48,801 bases of DNA from Deltaproteobacteria bacterium (GTDB taxonomy: Bacteria; Desulfobacterota; Desulfobacteria; Desulfobacterales; QNYZ01). The position numbers were made by a program, and so were the translations under genes. Numbering within the stretch: position 1 is the first letter of the stretch; each line of letters opens with the position of its first letter. Below the pieces are notes generated by a model that saw only the letters and a list, made by a program, of their open reading frames with translations, did not search any database and was not told where the DNA came from. Shown here piece by piece: positions 10,435-19,067 of this stretch. The stretch lies in assembly GCA_003973265.1 (NCBI GenBank), contig QNYZ01000105.1:1-48801 (forward strand), read 5' to 3'.

Positions 10435-11073
10435 TTAAATGAATGCCACGTAGATCGGCAGAATTCCGAACCCGGCACCAAAAAGAATGCTCAGGCAGAT
10501 GCCGATTATAAAAATGACCGGCGAATATTTGGGATGACTGGCACCCAGCGTCTGGAAAAGGCTCCAGAACCCGTGGCTGATATGGATTGCCAATACGACC
10601 ATGACGGCGGTGTAGAGGGCCACATAAAAAGGATTGCTGAATGCCGTGGAGACAATTTCGAAAATAGTGGTGTCGGTTTTGTCCGTAAAGTGAAACTGGA
10701 CCAGATGAAAAACAATAAACAACAGGATGATCAGACCGGTATACGGCATGGTTCTGGACCCGATGGTACGGCCGCCGGCACGGGCATTCACCACATAGCG
10801 GGATGTCCGGGCCCGCCGGTTTTGGAAAAAAAGAATCCCCCCGGTGATCACATGGATCAGCGCCATGGATAGCAGGCCGACCTCGGCCAGATGAATCAAA
10901 GGTCCCAGGGAATGAAGGTGCTCGGCGTATGCGTTAAAGGTATCCCCGCCGCCATAAATAGTTAAGTTTCCAGCCAGGTGAGCGAGCAGGAAAAAAATAA
11001 ACCCAAGGCCGGTGACAGCCATCATTATTTTCTTCCCGATCGATGTCCCCAGCGTATCAGTCAGCCAGCCCAT
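10435..11073 (-). CDS. sdhC: Succinate dehydrogenase/fumarate reductase cytochrome b subunit (diheme b558 family)
   Basis: 212 aa, first gene of the operon. Membrane anchor that carries heme b and exchanges electrons with quinone. About five hydrophobic helices are visible. Candidate heme-ligand histidines lie in FLLAHLAGN, LIHLAEVGL, ALIHVITGG, FHLVQFHF and AIHISHGFW. This single larger subunit in place of the small SdhC/SdhD pair is the diheme architecture, in which electron transfer can be coupled to the membrane potential. The start has GGAGGC upstream. The operon is preceded by a good promoter and by an inverted repeat in the leader (separate entries), so regulated expression is plausible. 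Confidence 0.95.
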   Translation of the reverse strand: MGWLTDTLGTSIGKKIMMAVTGLGFIFFLLAHLAGNLTIYGGGDTFNAYAEHLHSLGPLIHLAEVGLLSMALIHVITGGILFFQNRRARTSRYVVNARAGGRTIGSRTMPYTGLIILLFIVFHLVQFHFTDKTDTTIFEIVSTAFSNPFYVALYTAVMVVLAIHISHGFWSLFQTLGASHPKYSPVIFIIGICLSILFGAGFGILPIYVAFI

Positions 11074-11101
11074 TTATGCCTCCATTCACTTCTGTTGCAT
11101 G

Positions 11102-11128
11102 AGTGCCAGCCGGTTAAAATCTGGCACT
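11102..11128 (-). repeat. 8-bp perfect inverted repeat in the sdhC leader (candidate operator or leader hairpin)
   Basis: AGTGCCAG and CTGGCACT are perfect inverted copies separated by 11 nt. They lie between the predicted sdhC promoter and the sdhC ribosome binding site. The arms could be a repressor half-site pair or form an RNA hairpin in the 5' leader. No known factor is assigned. Confidence 0.5.
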
Positions 11129-11150
11129 GCAATTAATAGCCTAATTTAGA

Positions 11151-11180
11151 AATATACTATAATAATAAAAAGGGTGTCAA
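11151..11180 (-). promoter_or_regulatory. Predicted sigma70-type promoter for sdhCAB
   Basis: On the minus strand TTGACA (11180-11175) is followed after 18 nt by TATATT (11156-11151). Transcription would start near 11144, giving a leader of about 70 nt that contains the inverted repeat. Pattern match only. Confidence 0.55.
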
Positions 11181-11570
11181 TACCAGCGTGCCTATTAAAA
11201 AAAATCAGCAACGCGTAAAAAAGCATATGGCCGATCGCTTTAAACGAGGTTGTAATTACTTGAATATTTAAGAAAATACCAATTTAACCCCGGATTTAAT
11301 CAGGAGTGAGGCCAATTGGACGGCGCAATTAATTTTTACCGGTATTTTGTGTTAGGTCTGCAGTTGTGCTTATATATACCGTTTTCTTGATTCTTTCAGC
11401 ATACCATGGATCGCATGCAGGACCGGCATTGCGCTTGACATTTAAGGGATATCTGTACTACTCAGCTCCATAATCTGAGGCTTGTCTGACCGGGTTGGCC
11501 ATTAGAAGCATTCAAAACGCAATGCATGCCGCCGGCCAGATACAAACGTATCGGGAGTAAGAGATAACCA
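11181..11570. other. AT-rich intergenic region between divergent sdhC and tolQ
   Basis: No reading frame or RNA gene is recognisable here. The tract 11141-11300 is AT-rich, in contrast to the coding flanks. A TTGACA at 11435-11440 faces tolQ, but the best -10 candidates (near 11454-11461) have poor sequence or short spacing, so the tolQ promoter is not resolved. Confidence 0.4.
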
Positions 11571-12290
11571 ATGTTTTCACAAGGAATAGACATTATTCAT
11601 ATGGTGAGCAATGCCGGGATCATCGTTCGGCTGGTGCTTGCCCTATTGTTGTTTTTCTCCGTTTTTTCATGGGCCATTATTTTTATCAAATATCGCCAGA
11701 TCCGCCGGGCCTACCGGGAGTCGGCCCATTTCACTGATTATTTCTGGAAAAGCGGGGACCTGTCCGATGCGTATACAAAATGCCGGCTGTTTCAATACAG
11801 CCCCATTGCCCGTGTATTTCGCACCGGTTATCTGGAATTGCGTAAGCTGGTCCAGCGGAGAGCGCGTAAAAACGGGGAAACATCTCTGCATGCCCGGCTT
11901 TCAGGAAACGAGACCATTGAGCGGGCGTTGCGGCGGTCGGTGAACACGGAATTGACCCGGCTTACCCAATGGGCGCCTTTTCTGGCCACCACCGGAAATG
12001 CGGCACCGTTCATTGGCCTGTTTGGAACCGTATGGGGAATCATGAGTTCATTTCACGGGATCGGGGTAAGAGGCTCGGCCAGCCTGGCCGTGGTTGCACC
12101 GGGGATATCCGAAGCCTTGGTGGCAACGGCAGCCGGTTTGGCGGCCGCTATTCCCGCCGTGATCGCATATAATTATTTTACCCAGAAAATCCGGATTATT
12201 GAAACAGAACTGCAAAACTTTTCGGCTGATTTTTTAAATATTATCGACCGTGATATACTCGATGACAGAGGTGTCGACCATGTCGTTTAG
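11571..12290 (+). CDS. tolQ: TolQ/ExbB/MotA-family proton channel protein
   Basis: 239 aa. Inner-membrane component of the Tol-Pal motor, which uses the proton gradient with TolR to energise TolA. A first hydrophobic segment lies at about residues 14-40. After a cytoplasmic loop come two helices in [19 protein letters not shown] and [21 protein letters not shown], the conserved TolQ/ExbB signature. The gene opens a six-gene cluster (tolQ, tolR, tolA, tolB, pal, cpoB), which identifies it as TolQ and not ExbB. Its 3' end overlaps tolR by 11 nt. The start has a purine-rich stretch (GGGAGTAAGAGAT) upstream. Confidence 0.93.
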   Translation: MFSQGIDIIHMVSNAGIIVRLVLALLLFFSVFSWAIIFIKYRQIRRAYRESAHFTDYFWKSGDLSDAYTKCRLFQYSPIARVFRTGYLELRKLVQRRARKNGETSLHARLSGNETIERALRRSVNTELTRLTQWAPFLATTGNAAPFIGLFGTVWGIMSSFHGIGVRGSASLAVVAPGISEALVATAAGLAAAIPAVIAYNYFTQKIRIIETELQNFSADFLNIIDRDILDDRGVDHVV

Positions 12291-12726
12291 CGGCAAAAAC
12301 GACGGCCTGATGGCCGATATCAACGTCACCCCCCTGGTGGATGTCATGCTCGTTCTCCTGATTATTTTCATGGTAACGGCCCCGATGATGGTCCAGGGCG
12401 TTGATGTCTCTCTTCCCCAGACCACCGCCGAACCGCTTCAATCGGAGAAAGAGCATTTAATCATCACGGTCAACGAAGAGAATGAGGTTTTTTTAAATGA
12501 TTTTAGATTAACCGTTGATAATTTAGGAGAGAAATTAAGCAAAATACTTGAGGGCCGAAAAGACCGGGAAGTTTTTTTCAGAGCGGACAAGCGTGTGCCT
12601 TATGGTATCGTGGCTCAGATCATGGCCGAAATTCAAGGGGCCGGCGTGGAAAAACTGGGAATGGTAACCGAGCCGCTTCAATCCGGTGAAAAGAAAAAGG
12701 ATAAAGGAAAAAAATCCGATAAGTAA
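12280..12726 (+). CDS. tolR: TolR/ExbD-family protein
   Basis: 148 aa from the ATG at 12280, chosen because AGAGGTG lies just upstream and because the protein then begins in the usual short cytoplasmic tail. One transmembrane helix follows in [19 protein letters not shown], carrying the Asp thought to conduct protons. The periplasmic domain ends in [20 protein letters not shown], typical of TolR/ExbD. The C-terminus is a Lys-rich tail. It overlaps tolQ by 11 nt and shares TAATG with tolA, so the three are translationally coupled. A longer reading from 12250 is possible but would add an unconserved N-terminus. Confidence 0.93.
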   Translation: MSFSGKNDGLMADINVTPLVDVMLVLLIIFMVTAPMMVQGVDVSLPQTTAEPLQSEKEHLIITVNEENEVFLNDFRLTVDNLGEKLSKILEGRKDREVFFRADKRVPYGIVAQIMAEIQGAGVEKLGMVTEPLQSGEKKKDKGKKSDK

Positions 12727-13691
12727 TGCAATTACAAACATCCAATCCGTCCGGACAGGCTGCTTTCGGATTTAACCAAGATTCGTGGACATTAACACTG
12801 TTTGTTTCCATATCAGTGGCGTTGCATCTGCTGCTGGTACTGGCAATCATCTTTGTGCCTAGATTTCGGCCGGCAAGGCGCTTCGATCTGCCGGCGGCCG
12901 TTAATGTCCGTATGGTCTCCCTGCAGGGACCGGGAAAAAAAACAGCTCCGAAGACCCGCCCGTCCCCCGCTATAAAAAAACCGGCGGAACCCGAACCCGT
13001 GGTTGAGAAAAAACCGCCGCCGAAGCCGAAACCAAAAAAGGCAATATCCATTCCAGAGAAGAAAGTTGAATTGCCCAAACCGCCGCCACCCGTGCCGGAG
13101 GTGAAAAAAGCGATATCTATTTCGCCGAAGAAGATCAAAAAAAAGAAATACAAACCCAAGCGTTCGTTGAAACGAAAAACCTATAAGAAAAAGACCATTC
13201 AGGAAACGATTAAAAAACTCGAAAAGAAGGTAAAGGACTCTGATTCCCAACGGGTGAAAAGGGCCCTCGCCCAGATCCGGAAAGAGGTCGCCCGGACAAG
13301 TCCGGTGGACCGCTTGAAACGAAAAATGGCAAACCAGGGCCAGGGAGCGGCAGGGAAACCGGGGGGCGGTGGCCTCGGTGGCGGCCGCAGAGCCATTGAA
13401 ATGATGGATATCTACCGGGCGGACATCCCTTATCGGATTCAGGAAAACTGGGCGTTTCCGAGCCAGCTTGCCGGTGAAGCCCGGCACCTTGAGGCGGTGA
13501 TCGTAATTAAAATCATGCCGAATGGTGAAATTACCGATATCTGGTTTGAAAAACGTTCCGGAAACCAGTATCTGGATGATTCCGCATACAAAGCGACAAA
13601 GAAATCGAGCCCCCTGCCACCACTGCCACCCGGTTATCGACGCCCATTTTATAACCTGGGCCTGGTTTTTACGCCGGAAGGCGTTCAGTAA
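12726..13691 (+). CDS. tolA: TolA-like envelope-spanning protein with TonB-type C-terminal domain
   Basis: 321 aa. Links the TolQ-TolR motor to the outer membrane. One N-terminal membrane anchor lies at about residues 22-45. A long Pro/Lys-rich spacer (PKPKPKKAISIPEKK, PKPPPPVPEVKK, KKIKKKKYKPKR) is followed by a charged helical part (ETIKKLEKKVKD). After a Gly-rich hinge (KPGGGGLGGG) comes a C-terminal TolA/TonB fold with YRIQENWAFPS, LEAVIVIKIMPNGEI and LDDSAYKATKKSSPLPPLP. The spacer resembles TonB more than the Ala-rich helix of E. coli TolA, but position in the tol cluster supports TolA. ATG overlaps the tolR stop (TAATG). Confidence 0.88.
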   Translation: MQLQTSNPSGQAAFGFNQDSWTLTLFVSISVALHLLLVLAIIFVPRFRPARRFDLPAAVNVRMVSLQGPGKKTAPKTRPSPAIKKPAEPEPVVEKKPPPKPKPKKAISIPEKKVELPKPPPPVPEVKKAISISPKKIKKKKYKPKRSLKRKTYKKKTIQETIKKLEKKVKDSDSQRVKRALAQIRKEVARTSPVDRLKRKMANQGQGAAGKPGGGGLGGGRRAIEMMDIYRADIPYRIQENWAFPSQLAGEARHLEAVIVIKIMPNGEITDIWFEKRSGNQYLDDSAYKATKKSSPLPPLPPGYRRPFYNLGLVFTPEGVQ

Positions 13692-13755
13692 CCAGAGATA
13701 ATGGACGATACAGTAACGCTTGGCGATTAAAGAATTCAAACTAAGGAAATAGTTT

Positions 13756-15102
13756 ATGCGTACCTTATTTAACAGTTTTACGACCCGATCATTTTCGCTG
13801 GTTTTAACAGGGCTTTTGCTCTGTTTTTGCTGGGTCCTGCCCGCTCTGGGGGCGCAGTACGATTATGTGGATATCAACAACCCGGCTTTGCGGAAAATAC
13901 CCACGGCCATACCGTTTTTTAAGCCTGTCAATCAAACGGGTGCCGAAAAAGTAATTTGCAGTAAAGCCGCTGACATGCTTGCCGATATGCTCGTGTTTAC
14001 CGGATATTTTAAGATGTTAGACCGGGGAAGCTTCCTGATCGAGCCCTATTCGCCGAACATTGTGGCCCGCCAGATCAAGTTCAAAAACTGGACCGGTATC
14101 GGTGCCGAACTTCTCGTGACCGGGGGGGTGGTACTGGAGGGGGGCGCGCTGAATATGGAATTGAGGCTGTTCGATACGTTTAAGGGGCAGCTGCTGGTCG
14201 GAAAACGCTATAGGGGGCGCGAGGATGATCTGCGCCGTATGATTCGCCGGTTTTCCAGTGAGATTATTTTTGTGCTGACGGGTAACCGGGGGATATTTGA
14301 CAGCAAAATCACCTTCGTTTCCACGGTATCGGGGCATAAAGAGATATTTACATGCGATTTTGACGGAAAAGATCCGGTGCGGATCACGCACAATAACAGC
14401 ATTAACCTGTCGCCCGCCTGGTCTTCCGACGGCCAGTGGATCGCCTATACCTCTTATGCGAAGAACAAGCCGGATCTGTATATTCGGCAGATCAAAAAAA
14501 AAACGGGTGCGGTGGTTTCCAAAAAAGGGTTAAACATTGCGCCCAGCTGGGTGCCGGGTAAATTGCAGCTGGCGGCCACCCTGTCCTTTAGCGGGGACCC
14601 GGAAATTTACCTATTGACCCAAACTGGAAAAATTATTAAAAGGTTAACACATAGCTCCGGAATTGATGTGTCGGTTTCCTGGTCGCCGGATGGAAAAAAA
14701 ATGGCCTTTGTATCGAGGCGAGCCGGTTCTCCCCAGATTTATATTAAGGAGATTGCATCCGGCCAGGTCCGCCGGCTGACATTTGAGGGGAAAAATAATA
14801 CCCAGCCGGCATGGTCGCCCAACGGAGATCGAATTGCCTACACCGCCATGAATCGGGACGGGCTGAATATCCGTGTCATTGGGATAGACGGCAGGGGGCT
14901 GGCCCAGATGACCCATAATTCGGGAGACAACGAATCACCTTCATGGTCACCGGATGGCAGCCTGATCGTTTTTAGTTCTGACAGGGAGGGAACCTCCAGA
15001 ATTTATATCATGAATGCTTATGGAACGGATCAGCGTCGGCTGCTCAAATTGCCGGGTCAGCAAAGCGAACCGGATTGGTCTGGAAACATGACAGCGCCAT
15101 AG
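13756..15102 (+). CDS. tolB: Tol-Pal system protein TolB
   Basis: 448 aa. Periplasmic beta-propeller protein that binds Pal and is displaced by TolA. An N-terminal signal peptide of about 32 residues ends at PALGA/Q. An alpha/beta domain follows (about 35-170). The propeller is made of repeated PD40 units such as SPAWSSDGQWIAYTS, SVSWSPDGKKMAFVS, QPAWSPNGDRIAYTA and SPSWSPDGSLIVFSS. Length is normal. AAGGAAA precedes the ATG. It sits 64 nt after tolA and about 60 nt before pal. Confidence 0.96.
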   Translation: MRTLFNSFTTRSFSLVLTGLLLCFCWVLPALGAQYDYVDINNPALRKIPTAIPFFKPVNQTGAEKVICSKAADMLADMLVFTGYFKMLDRGSFLIEPYSPNIVARQIKFKNWTGIGAELLVTGGVVLEGGALNMELRLFDTFKGQLLVGKRYRGREDDLRRMIRRFSSEIIFVLTGNRGIFDSKITFVSTVSGHKEIFTCDFDGKDPVRITHNNSINLSPAWSSDGQWIAYTSYAKNKPDLYIRQIKKKTGAVVSKKGLNIAPSWVPGKLQLAATLSFSGDPEIYLLTQTGKIIKRLTHSSGIDVSVSWSPDGKKMAFVSRRAGSPQIYIKEIASGQVRRLTFEGKNNTQPAWSPNGDRIAYTAMNRDGLNIRVIGIDGRGLAQMTHNSGDNESPSWSPDGSLIVFSSDREGTSRIYIMNAYGTDQRRLLKLPGQQSEPDWSGNMTAP

Positions 15103-15165
15103 CGCATTTGAATTTATTAAAACAATGATATCCAAGTGAGGGATAGCATAAACAAGGAGGAGAAT

Positions 15166-15741
15166 ATGCGGAAAAGTGTGTGGATTGCCATGGTATTGAT
15201 GCTGGTTGTTCCAGGATTGTTGCTTACGACGTCGTGCGCCAAAAAAGCCACAAGCAAGAACGGGCCGACGGTGAACAGCGATGATGCTGCCAGAAAGGCA
15301 GCTGAGAAAGCGCGGCTGGCAGAACTGGAACGACAAAAACAGCTGGAAGCGCAACGGCTGGAAGAGGAACGACTCAAGGCCGAACAGATGAAAAAAGAGG
15401 CCAGGGATGAATTTGAGAACATTTATGTCCATTTTTCATATGATAGCTCGGTGTTAGACGATATGGCCCAGGATGTGTTGAGAAGCAAGGCTGAATGGCT
15501 GCGCAACAATCCGGAGAGCAGGGCGTTGATCGAGGGACATTGTGATGAGCGTGGAACCGTTGCCTACAACCTGGCACTGGGAGACCGGCGGGCAGAGAGT
15601 GCCAAACGATTTTTAATCAGTCTGGGCATTGACGCATCTCGTCTCTCGACGGTCAGCTATGGTGAAGAAAGACCCATCGCCACGGGAACCGGCGAAGCTG
15701 TATGGGCCAAGAACAGACGGGCCCAGTTTGTTATTCAGTAG
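15166..15741 (+). CDS. pal: Peptidoglycan-associated lipoprotein Pal
   Basis: 191 aa from the ATG at 15166, preceded by AAGGAGGAG; an upstream in-frame ATG at 15136 would spoil the signal peptide. The N-terminus is a lipoprotein signal ending LLLTTSC, a slightly unusual lipobox with Thr at -3. A charged coiled stretch rich in Glu, Lys and Arg (about 40-80) precedes the OmpA-like domain, which carries [10 protein letters not shown], the peptidoglycan-binding [20 protein letters not shown] and the terminal [12 protein letters not shown]. It anchors the outer membrane to peptidoglycan. Neighbours tolB and cpoB confirm the assignment. Confidence 0.96.
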   Translation: MRKSVWIAMVLMLVVPGLLLTTSCAKKATSKNGPTVNSDDAARKAAEKARLAELERQKQLEAQRLEEERLKAEQMKKEARDEFENIYVHFSYDSSVLDDMAQDVLRSKAEWLRNNPESRALIEGHCDERGTVAYNLALGDRRAESAKRFLISLGIDASRLSTVSYGEERPIATGTGEAVWAKNRRAQFVIQ

Positions 15742-15796
15742 ACGGTCGTATCGGTATTGCGGATTTTCATAAAAGCCCAATACATATATATCTGGA

Positions 15797-15855
15797 ATAC
15801 GGTACCCGGTCTCCTGTGATGATAGAATAAAATTGACCCCGCATGGGTACCGTAT
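15797..15855. repeat. 11-bp perfect inverted repeat between pal and cpoB
   Basis: ATACGGTACCC (15797-15807) and GGGTACCGTAT (15845-15855) are perfect inverted copies around a 37-nt loop, and the pairing extends with GGA/CC past one bulge. Each arm contains the GGTACC palindrome. The right arm ends about 20 nt before the cpoB start. It could form a stem in the pal-cpoB message that adjusts cpoB translation, or be a paired protein-binding site. Confidence 0.45.
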
Positions 15856-15875
15856 CCACGAAAATGGAATGTATG

Positions 15876-16736
15876 ATGAAGCCGATTCTTATTATTACCA
15901 TGGTCATCTGGTTTGCCGGTATTTTTACCGGCTGTGTGACGAAAAAAGATCTGTATCCATATGACGAACGGATGTATCGGCTGGAACAGCAGCTTACGCT
16001 CCAGGAAAAAAAACTGATTAAGAATAAAGAAGAATTTACAAAGGAGCTGTCTTTACGGAAAAATAGTGCACAGCAAATCCGCAATCAATCCGCTACGTTG
16101 ACCGCCACCCTGGATGGCATGAAGCAGGAGACGCGGCAACTTAAAGGCCAAATTGAAGAGTTGCAATATCAACTGAAACAAAAAAGTGACTCGGCGGGTG
16201 AAGCACAAAGCCAGTACAGCCGAAGAATTGAACAATTGGAAGCCGGGCTTGCAGCTGCAAAACAACGTATCGAAAACCTCGAAAACTATCTGAATCTTGA
16301 ACAAACATCCCCCCAGGTGGAAAAAGATACCGGGGAGAATGCGGCCCCGGCGCTAAACGTTCCTGCCACGGAAACAGCCCTCTATCAATCCGCCAAGAAA
16401 GCGTTTGATCAGGGGGATGATGAAACTGCCAGGGAGCAGTTCAATGCTTTTTTAAAGCAGTATCCGAAATCAAAAAATGCGGATAACGCCCAATTCTGGA
16501 TTGCGGAAATTTTTTATCGTGAAAAGTGGTATGAAAAAGCCATTCTCGAATACCAGAAAGTTATTGAAAACTATCCCCGGGGAAATAAGGCGCCGGATGC
16601 CATGCTTAAGCAGGGGCTGGCTTTTTACAATCTGAAAGATAAGGCCAACGCGCGCTTGATATTAAAGGAATTAATAAAAAAATATCCGAAAACCAGTGCA
16701 TCCCGTATTGCCAGGAAAAAGCTTAAAGGGCTTTGA
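15876..16736 (+). CDS. cpoB: Cell division coordinator CpoB/YbgF (Tol-Pal associated TPR protein)
   Basis: 286 aa from the ATG at 15876 (a second ATG lies one codon upstream). The short N-terminus MKPILIITMVIWFAGIFTGC is a lipoprotein-type signal with lipobox FTGC, although CpoB is a soluble periplasmic protein in E. coli. A long coiled coil follows (about 30-145: EQQLTLQEKKLIKNKEEF, EELQYQLKQKSDS, AAKQRIENLENY). The C-terminal half is TPR-like with YQSAKKAFDQGDDETAREQF, FLKQYPKSKNADNAQFWIAE and YPRGNKAPDAMLKQGLAFYN. This coil plus TPR layout and position after pal are diagnostic. It helps coordinate outer-membrane constriction with peptidoglycan synthesis in relatives. Confidence 0.9.
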   Translation: MKPILIITMVIWFAGIFTGCVTKKDLYPYDERMYRLEQQLTLQEKKLIKNKEEFTKELSLRKNSAQQIRNQSATLTATLDGMKQETRQLKGQIEELQYQLKQKSDSAGEAQSQYSRRIEQLEAGLAAAKQRIENLENYLNLEQTSPQVEKDTGENAAPALNVPATETALYQSAKKAFDQGDDETAREQFNAFLKQYPKSKNADNAQFWIAEIFYREKWYEKAILEYQKVIENYPRGNKAPDAMLKQGLAFYNLKDKANARLILKELIKKYPKTSASRIARKKLKGL

Positions 16737-16772
16737 TGTCTTTTGGCGTGGGACCCGTAAATGGGATGGGGC

Positions 16773-17273
16773 ATGGTTAAAGTGATAGGGATAGACCCTG
16801 GACTGGCCGATACCGGTGTGGGGGTTGTGTGGGGGTGCAGGGCGCGTGTCGAGGGCTATGCCTATGGCGTGATTCACACCCAAAAAACTGATTCTTTGCC
16901 GTCCCGCCTGAAATTGATCTTTACCCGCCTGTCATCTGTTATTGAAAAAGAAGCCCCTGATCTCATGGTCGTGGAAGAGATTTTTTCGCTTCCGAGATAC
17001 CCGGCATCGGCAATCGGGTTGGGAAAAGTTGTCGGCGTTGTGATGCTGGCCGGTGGAGAGGCCGGCATACCGGTTCGGGAAGTTCCCGTCAGAGAGGCCA
17101 AACAGGTGCTGACCGGTAACGGGAATGCATCGAAAAAGCAATTGGAAAGGGCTGTTCGCCGAACTCTGGCGTGCCAGGCTGCGATTAAGCCGGATCATGC
17201 CTCGGATGCGCTGGGGCTGGCCCTGATCGGGTTGTTTCGTTTCGGCATGCCGAAAAGGGTATCGGCGAAATAA
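16773..17273 (+). CDS. ruvC: Holliday junction resolvase RuvC
   Basis: 166 aa from the ATG at 16773; an ATG four codons upstream at 16761 is equally possible. RuvC cuts Holliday junctions symmetrically. The catalytic acids sit in VIGIDPGLADTG, MVVEEIFSL and KPDHASDALGLAL (the paired Asp near the C-terminus). Size is normal. It follows cpoB by 36 nt and leads into ruvA and ruvB, so the tol and ruv genes may share a transcript. Confidence 0.96.
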   Translation: MVKVIGIDPGLADTGVGVVWGCRARVEGYAYGVIHTQKTDSLPSRLKLIFTRLSSVIEKEAPDLMVVEEIFSLPRYPASAIGLGKVVGVVMLAGGEAGIPVREVPVREAKQVLTGNGNASKKQLERAVRRTLACQAAIKPDHASDALGLALIGLFRFGMPKRVSAK

Positions 17274-17295
17274 ACGCTGTCCTGAAAGGTCATCG

Positions 17296-17913
17296 ATGAT
17301 CGGATATATTGAGGGGAAAATTTTAAATAAAGACCCGGATCGGATACTGGTCCTGGCCGGTCAGGTGGGATATGAAATTTTACTGCCCGGCATAGTCATG
17401 CAGCGGATACAGGAAAAGGACGTCGGCGATGAGGTTTCCCTTTTTATCTATTATTATCAAACCGAGCGTCAACCCAAACCGGTGCTGATTGGGTTTCTGC
17501 TTCAGGCGGAAAAAGAATTTTTCCAGCATTTTATCTCCGTATCGGCCATCGGGCCGCTTAAAGCCATCAATGCGCTGACGATTCCCATGGGAGAAATAGC
17601 GTCCGCCATTGAAAGCGGGGACATTAGCCGGCTCTCCGGGCTGAAGGGGATTGGCCGGCGAACCGCTCAGAAAATCGTTGCCACCCTCCAGGGGAAAATA
17701 GAAAAATTTGCGCCGGCATCCGGTGGAAACACGCCCGTCTCTCCCGTCGCGTCGGATTTTCAACGCCAGGTACTCGATGTCCTGGTGGCCCAGATGGGAC
17801 ACCGGCCTGCCGAAGCCAGGCGGTTGATCGAACAGGCCATGACCCGCAATCCGGATATCGCATCGGCGGATATGTTGATTGATGAAGTTTATCGAGGTGA
17901 ACGCGCAGAATGA
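17296..17913 (+). CDS. ruvA: Holliday junction branch migration protein RuvA
   Basis: 205 aa. Tetrameric protein that binds four-way junctions and loads the RuvB motor. The N-terminal OB fold begins [20 protein letters not shown]. The tandem helix-hairpin-helix region includes [19 protein letters not shown]. The C-terminal RuvB-binding domain follows a variable linker ([15 protein letters not shown]) and ends near residue 203. The stop overlaps the ruvB start (ATGA), a coupling typical of the ruv operon. Confidence 0.96.
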   Translation: MIGYIEGKILNKDPDRILVLAGQVGYEILLPGIVMQRIQEKDVGDEVSLFIYYYQTERQPKPVLIGFLLQAEKEFFQHFISVSAIGPLKAINALTIPMGEIASAIESGDISRLSGLKGIGRRTAQKIVATLQGKIEKFAPASGGNTPVSPVASDFQRQVLDVLVAQMGHRPAEARRLIEQAMTRNPDIASADMLIDEVYRGERAE

Positions 17914-18968
17914 CGGATGACGTCTTAACCGAATCAAGACAATTGCAGGGGATTCTCAATCCAGGCTTCCTGCCGGTGGACAATGAGCCGGAACTGGTTT
18001 CCCTGCGTCCCCAGCGGCTGGTGGACTATATCGGCCAGGTCGACGTGGTGGAAACGCTGAAAATTGCCATTGAAGCGGCCGAAAAGCGTAACGAGGTCAT
18101 GGATCATGTCCTGTTTCACGGGCCGCCGGGATTGGGAAAAACGACCCTTGCCCACATCATTGCCATGGAAACCGGCGGCCAGATGACGGTGACGTCCGGG
18201 CCGGCACTTGAAAAGGGTGGGGACCTGGTTGGCATCCTTACCCATCTTGAGAGCGGGGATGTGTTATTTGTAGACGAGATTCACCGGATGCCCAAGGTGG
18301 TTGAGGAATTCCTATATTCGGCCATGGAAGACTTTACCGTTGATATCGTCTTTGACAAGGGCGTTCATGCCCGGAGCCACAAAATTCCCCTGAAACAATT
18401 TATCCTGGTGGGCGCCACCACCCGGGTGGGGCTTTTGTCCGCACCGTTGCGGGATCGCTTCGGTATTTTCCGCTCCCTCGATTTTTATAGCGAAAAAGAC
18501 CTGATTCGGATCAATAAACGGTCGGCCCGCCTGCTTGACGTGGAAGTCAAGGATGATGCCGCCCTCGAGTTGTCACGGCGTTCCAGGGGCACGCCCCGGG
18601 TGGTCAACCGCCTCTTGAAACGGGTTCGGGACTACGCGCAGGTCAAGGCCGACGGCGTGGTATCGGTCGAAATCGTCCATGCGGCCCTGGACCTGGAAGG
18701 CGTGGATGAAAAAGGCCTGACCCGCCTGGATCGCCGGTATTTACGAACCATTATCGATTTTTACAAAGGGGGGCCGGTGGGAATCGAGGCCATTGCCGCC
18801 ACATTGCAGGAAGAAACCGATACCCTGGTCGATGTCGTGGAGCCGTATCTGTTAAAAATCGGAATGGTCCTGCGAACCTCGTCGGGTCGTAGAGCATCCA
18901 GGGATGCCTATCGACACCTGGGGTATCCCGTTCAGGAAGGGCTGTTTAACAAGTTCACCCGTGAATAG
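17910..18968 (+). CDS. ruvB: Holliday junction branch migration helicase RuvB
   Basis: 352 aa. AAA+ ATPase that drives branch migration with RuvA. Walker A is in [17 protein letters not shown], Walker B in [12 protein letters not shown], and sensor/arginine-finger elements are in [18 protein letters not shown]. The C-terminal winged helix contains [36 protein letters not shown] and [17 protein letters not shown] form the middle domain. Full length, start fixed by the 4-nt overlap with ruvA. Confidence 0.97.
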   Translation: MTDDVLTESRQLQGILNPGFLPVDNEPELVSLRPQRLVDYIGQVDVVETLKIAIEAAEKRNEVMDHVLFHGPPGLGKTTLAHIIAMETGGQMTVTSGPALEKGGDLVGILTHLESGDVLFVDEIHRMPKVVEEFLYSAMEDFTVDIVFDKGVHARSHKIPLKQFILVGATTRVGLLSAPLRDRFGIFRSLDFYSEKDLIRINKRSARLLDVEVKDDAALELSRRSRGTPRVVNRLLKRVRDYAQVKADGVVSVEIVHAALDLEGVDEKGLTRLDRRYLRTIIDFYKGGPVGIEAIAATLQEETDTLVDVVEPYLLKIGMVLRTSSGRRASRDAYRHLGYPVQEGLFNKFTRE

Positions 18969-19027
18969 GTCGATCGGTTCGTCGTCAGCGTATGGAAACA
19001 AATTTTCATCTTTTGACAGGTAGCCGA

Positions 19028-19042
19028 CGGACAGGCTGTCCG
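19028..19042. repeat. Short near-perfect palindrome between ruvB and the SAM hydrolase gene
   Basis: CGGACAG-G-CTGTCCG is perfect over 7-bp arms, and flanking AGCC/GGCT can extend the stem past a 3-nt bulge. No T-run follows, so it is not a classical terminator. It lies 25 nt before the next start codon. Confidence 0.3.
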
Positions 19043-19067
19043 GCTGCCCTCTATCCACCTGATAATC

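Noticed and set aside
12813..13739. Minus-strand frame (308 aa) opposite tolA, very rich in Phe and Arg
   Set aside because: It is the antisense of the Lys/Pro-rich tolA spacer (AAA and AAG read as Phe-rich sequence). TolA is confirmed by its neighbours and domains.
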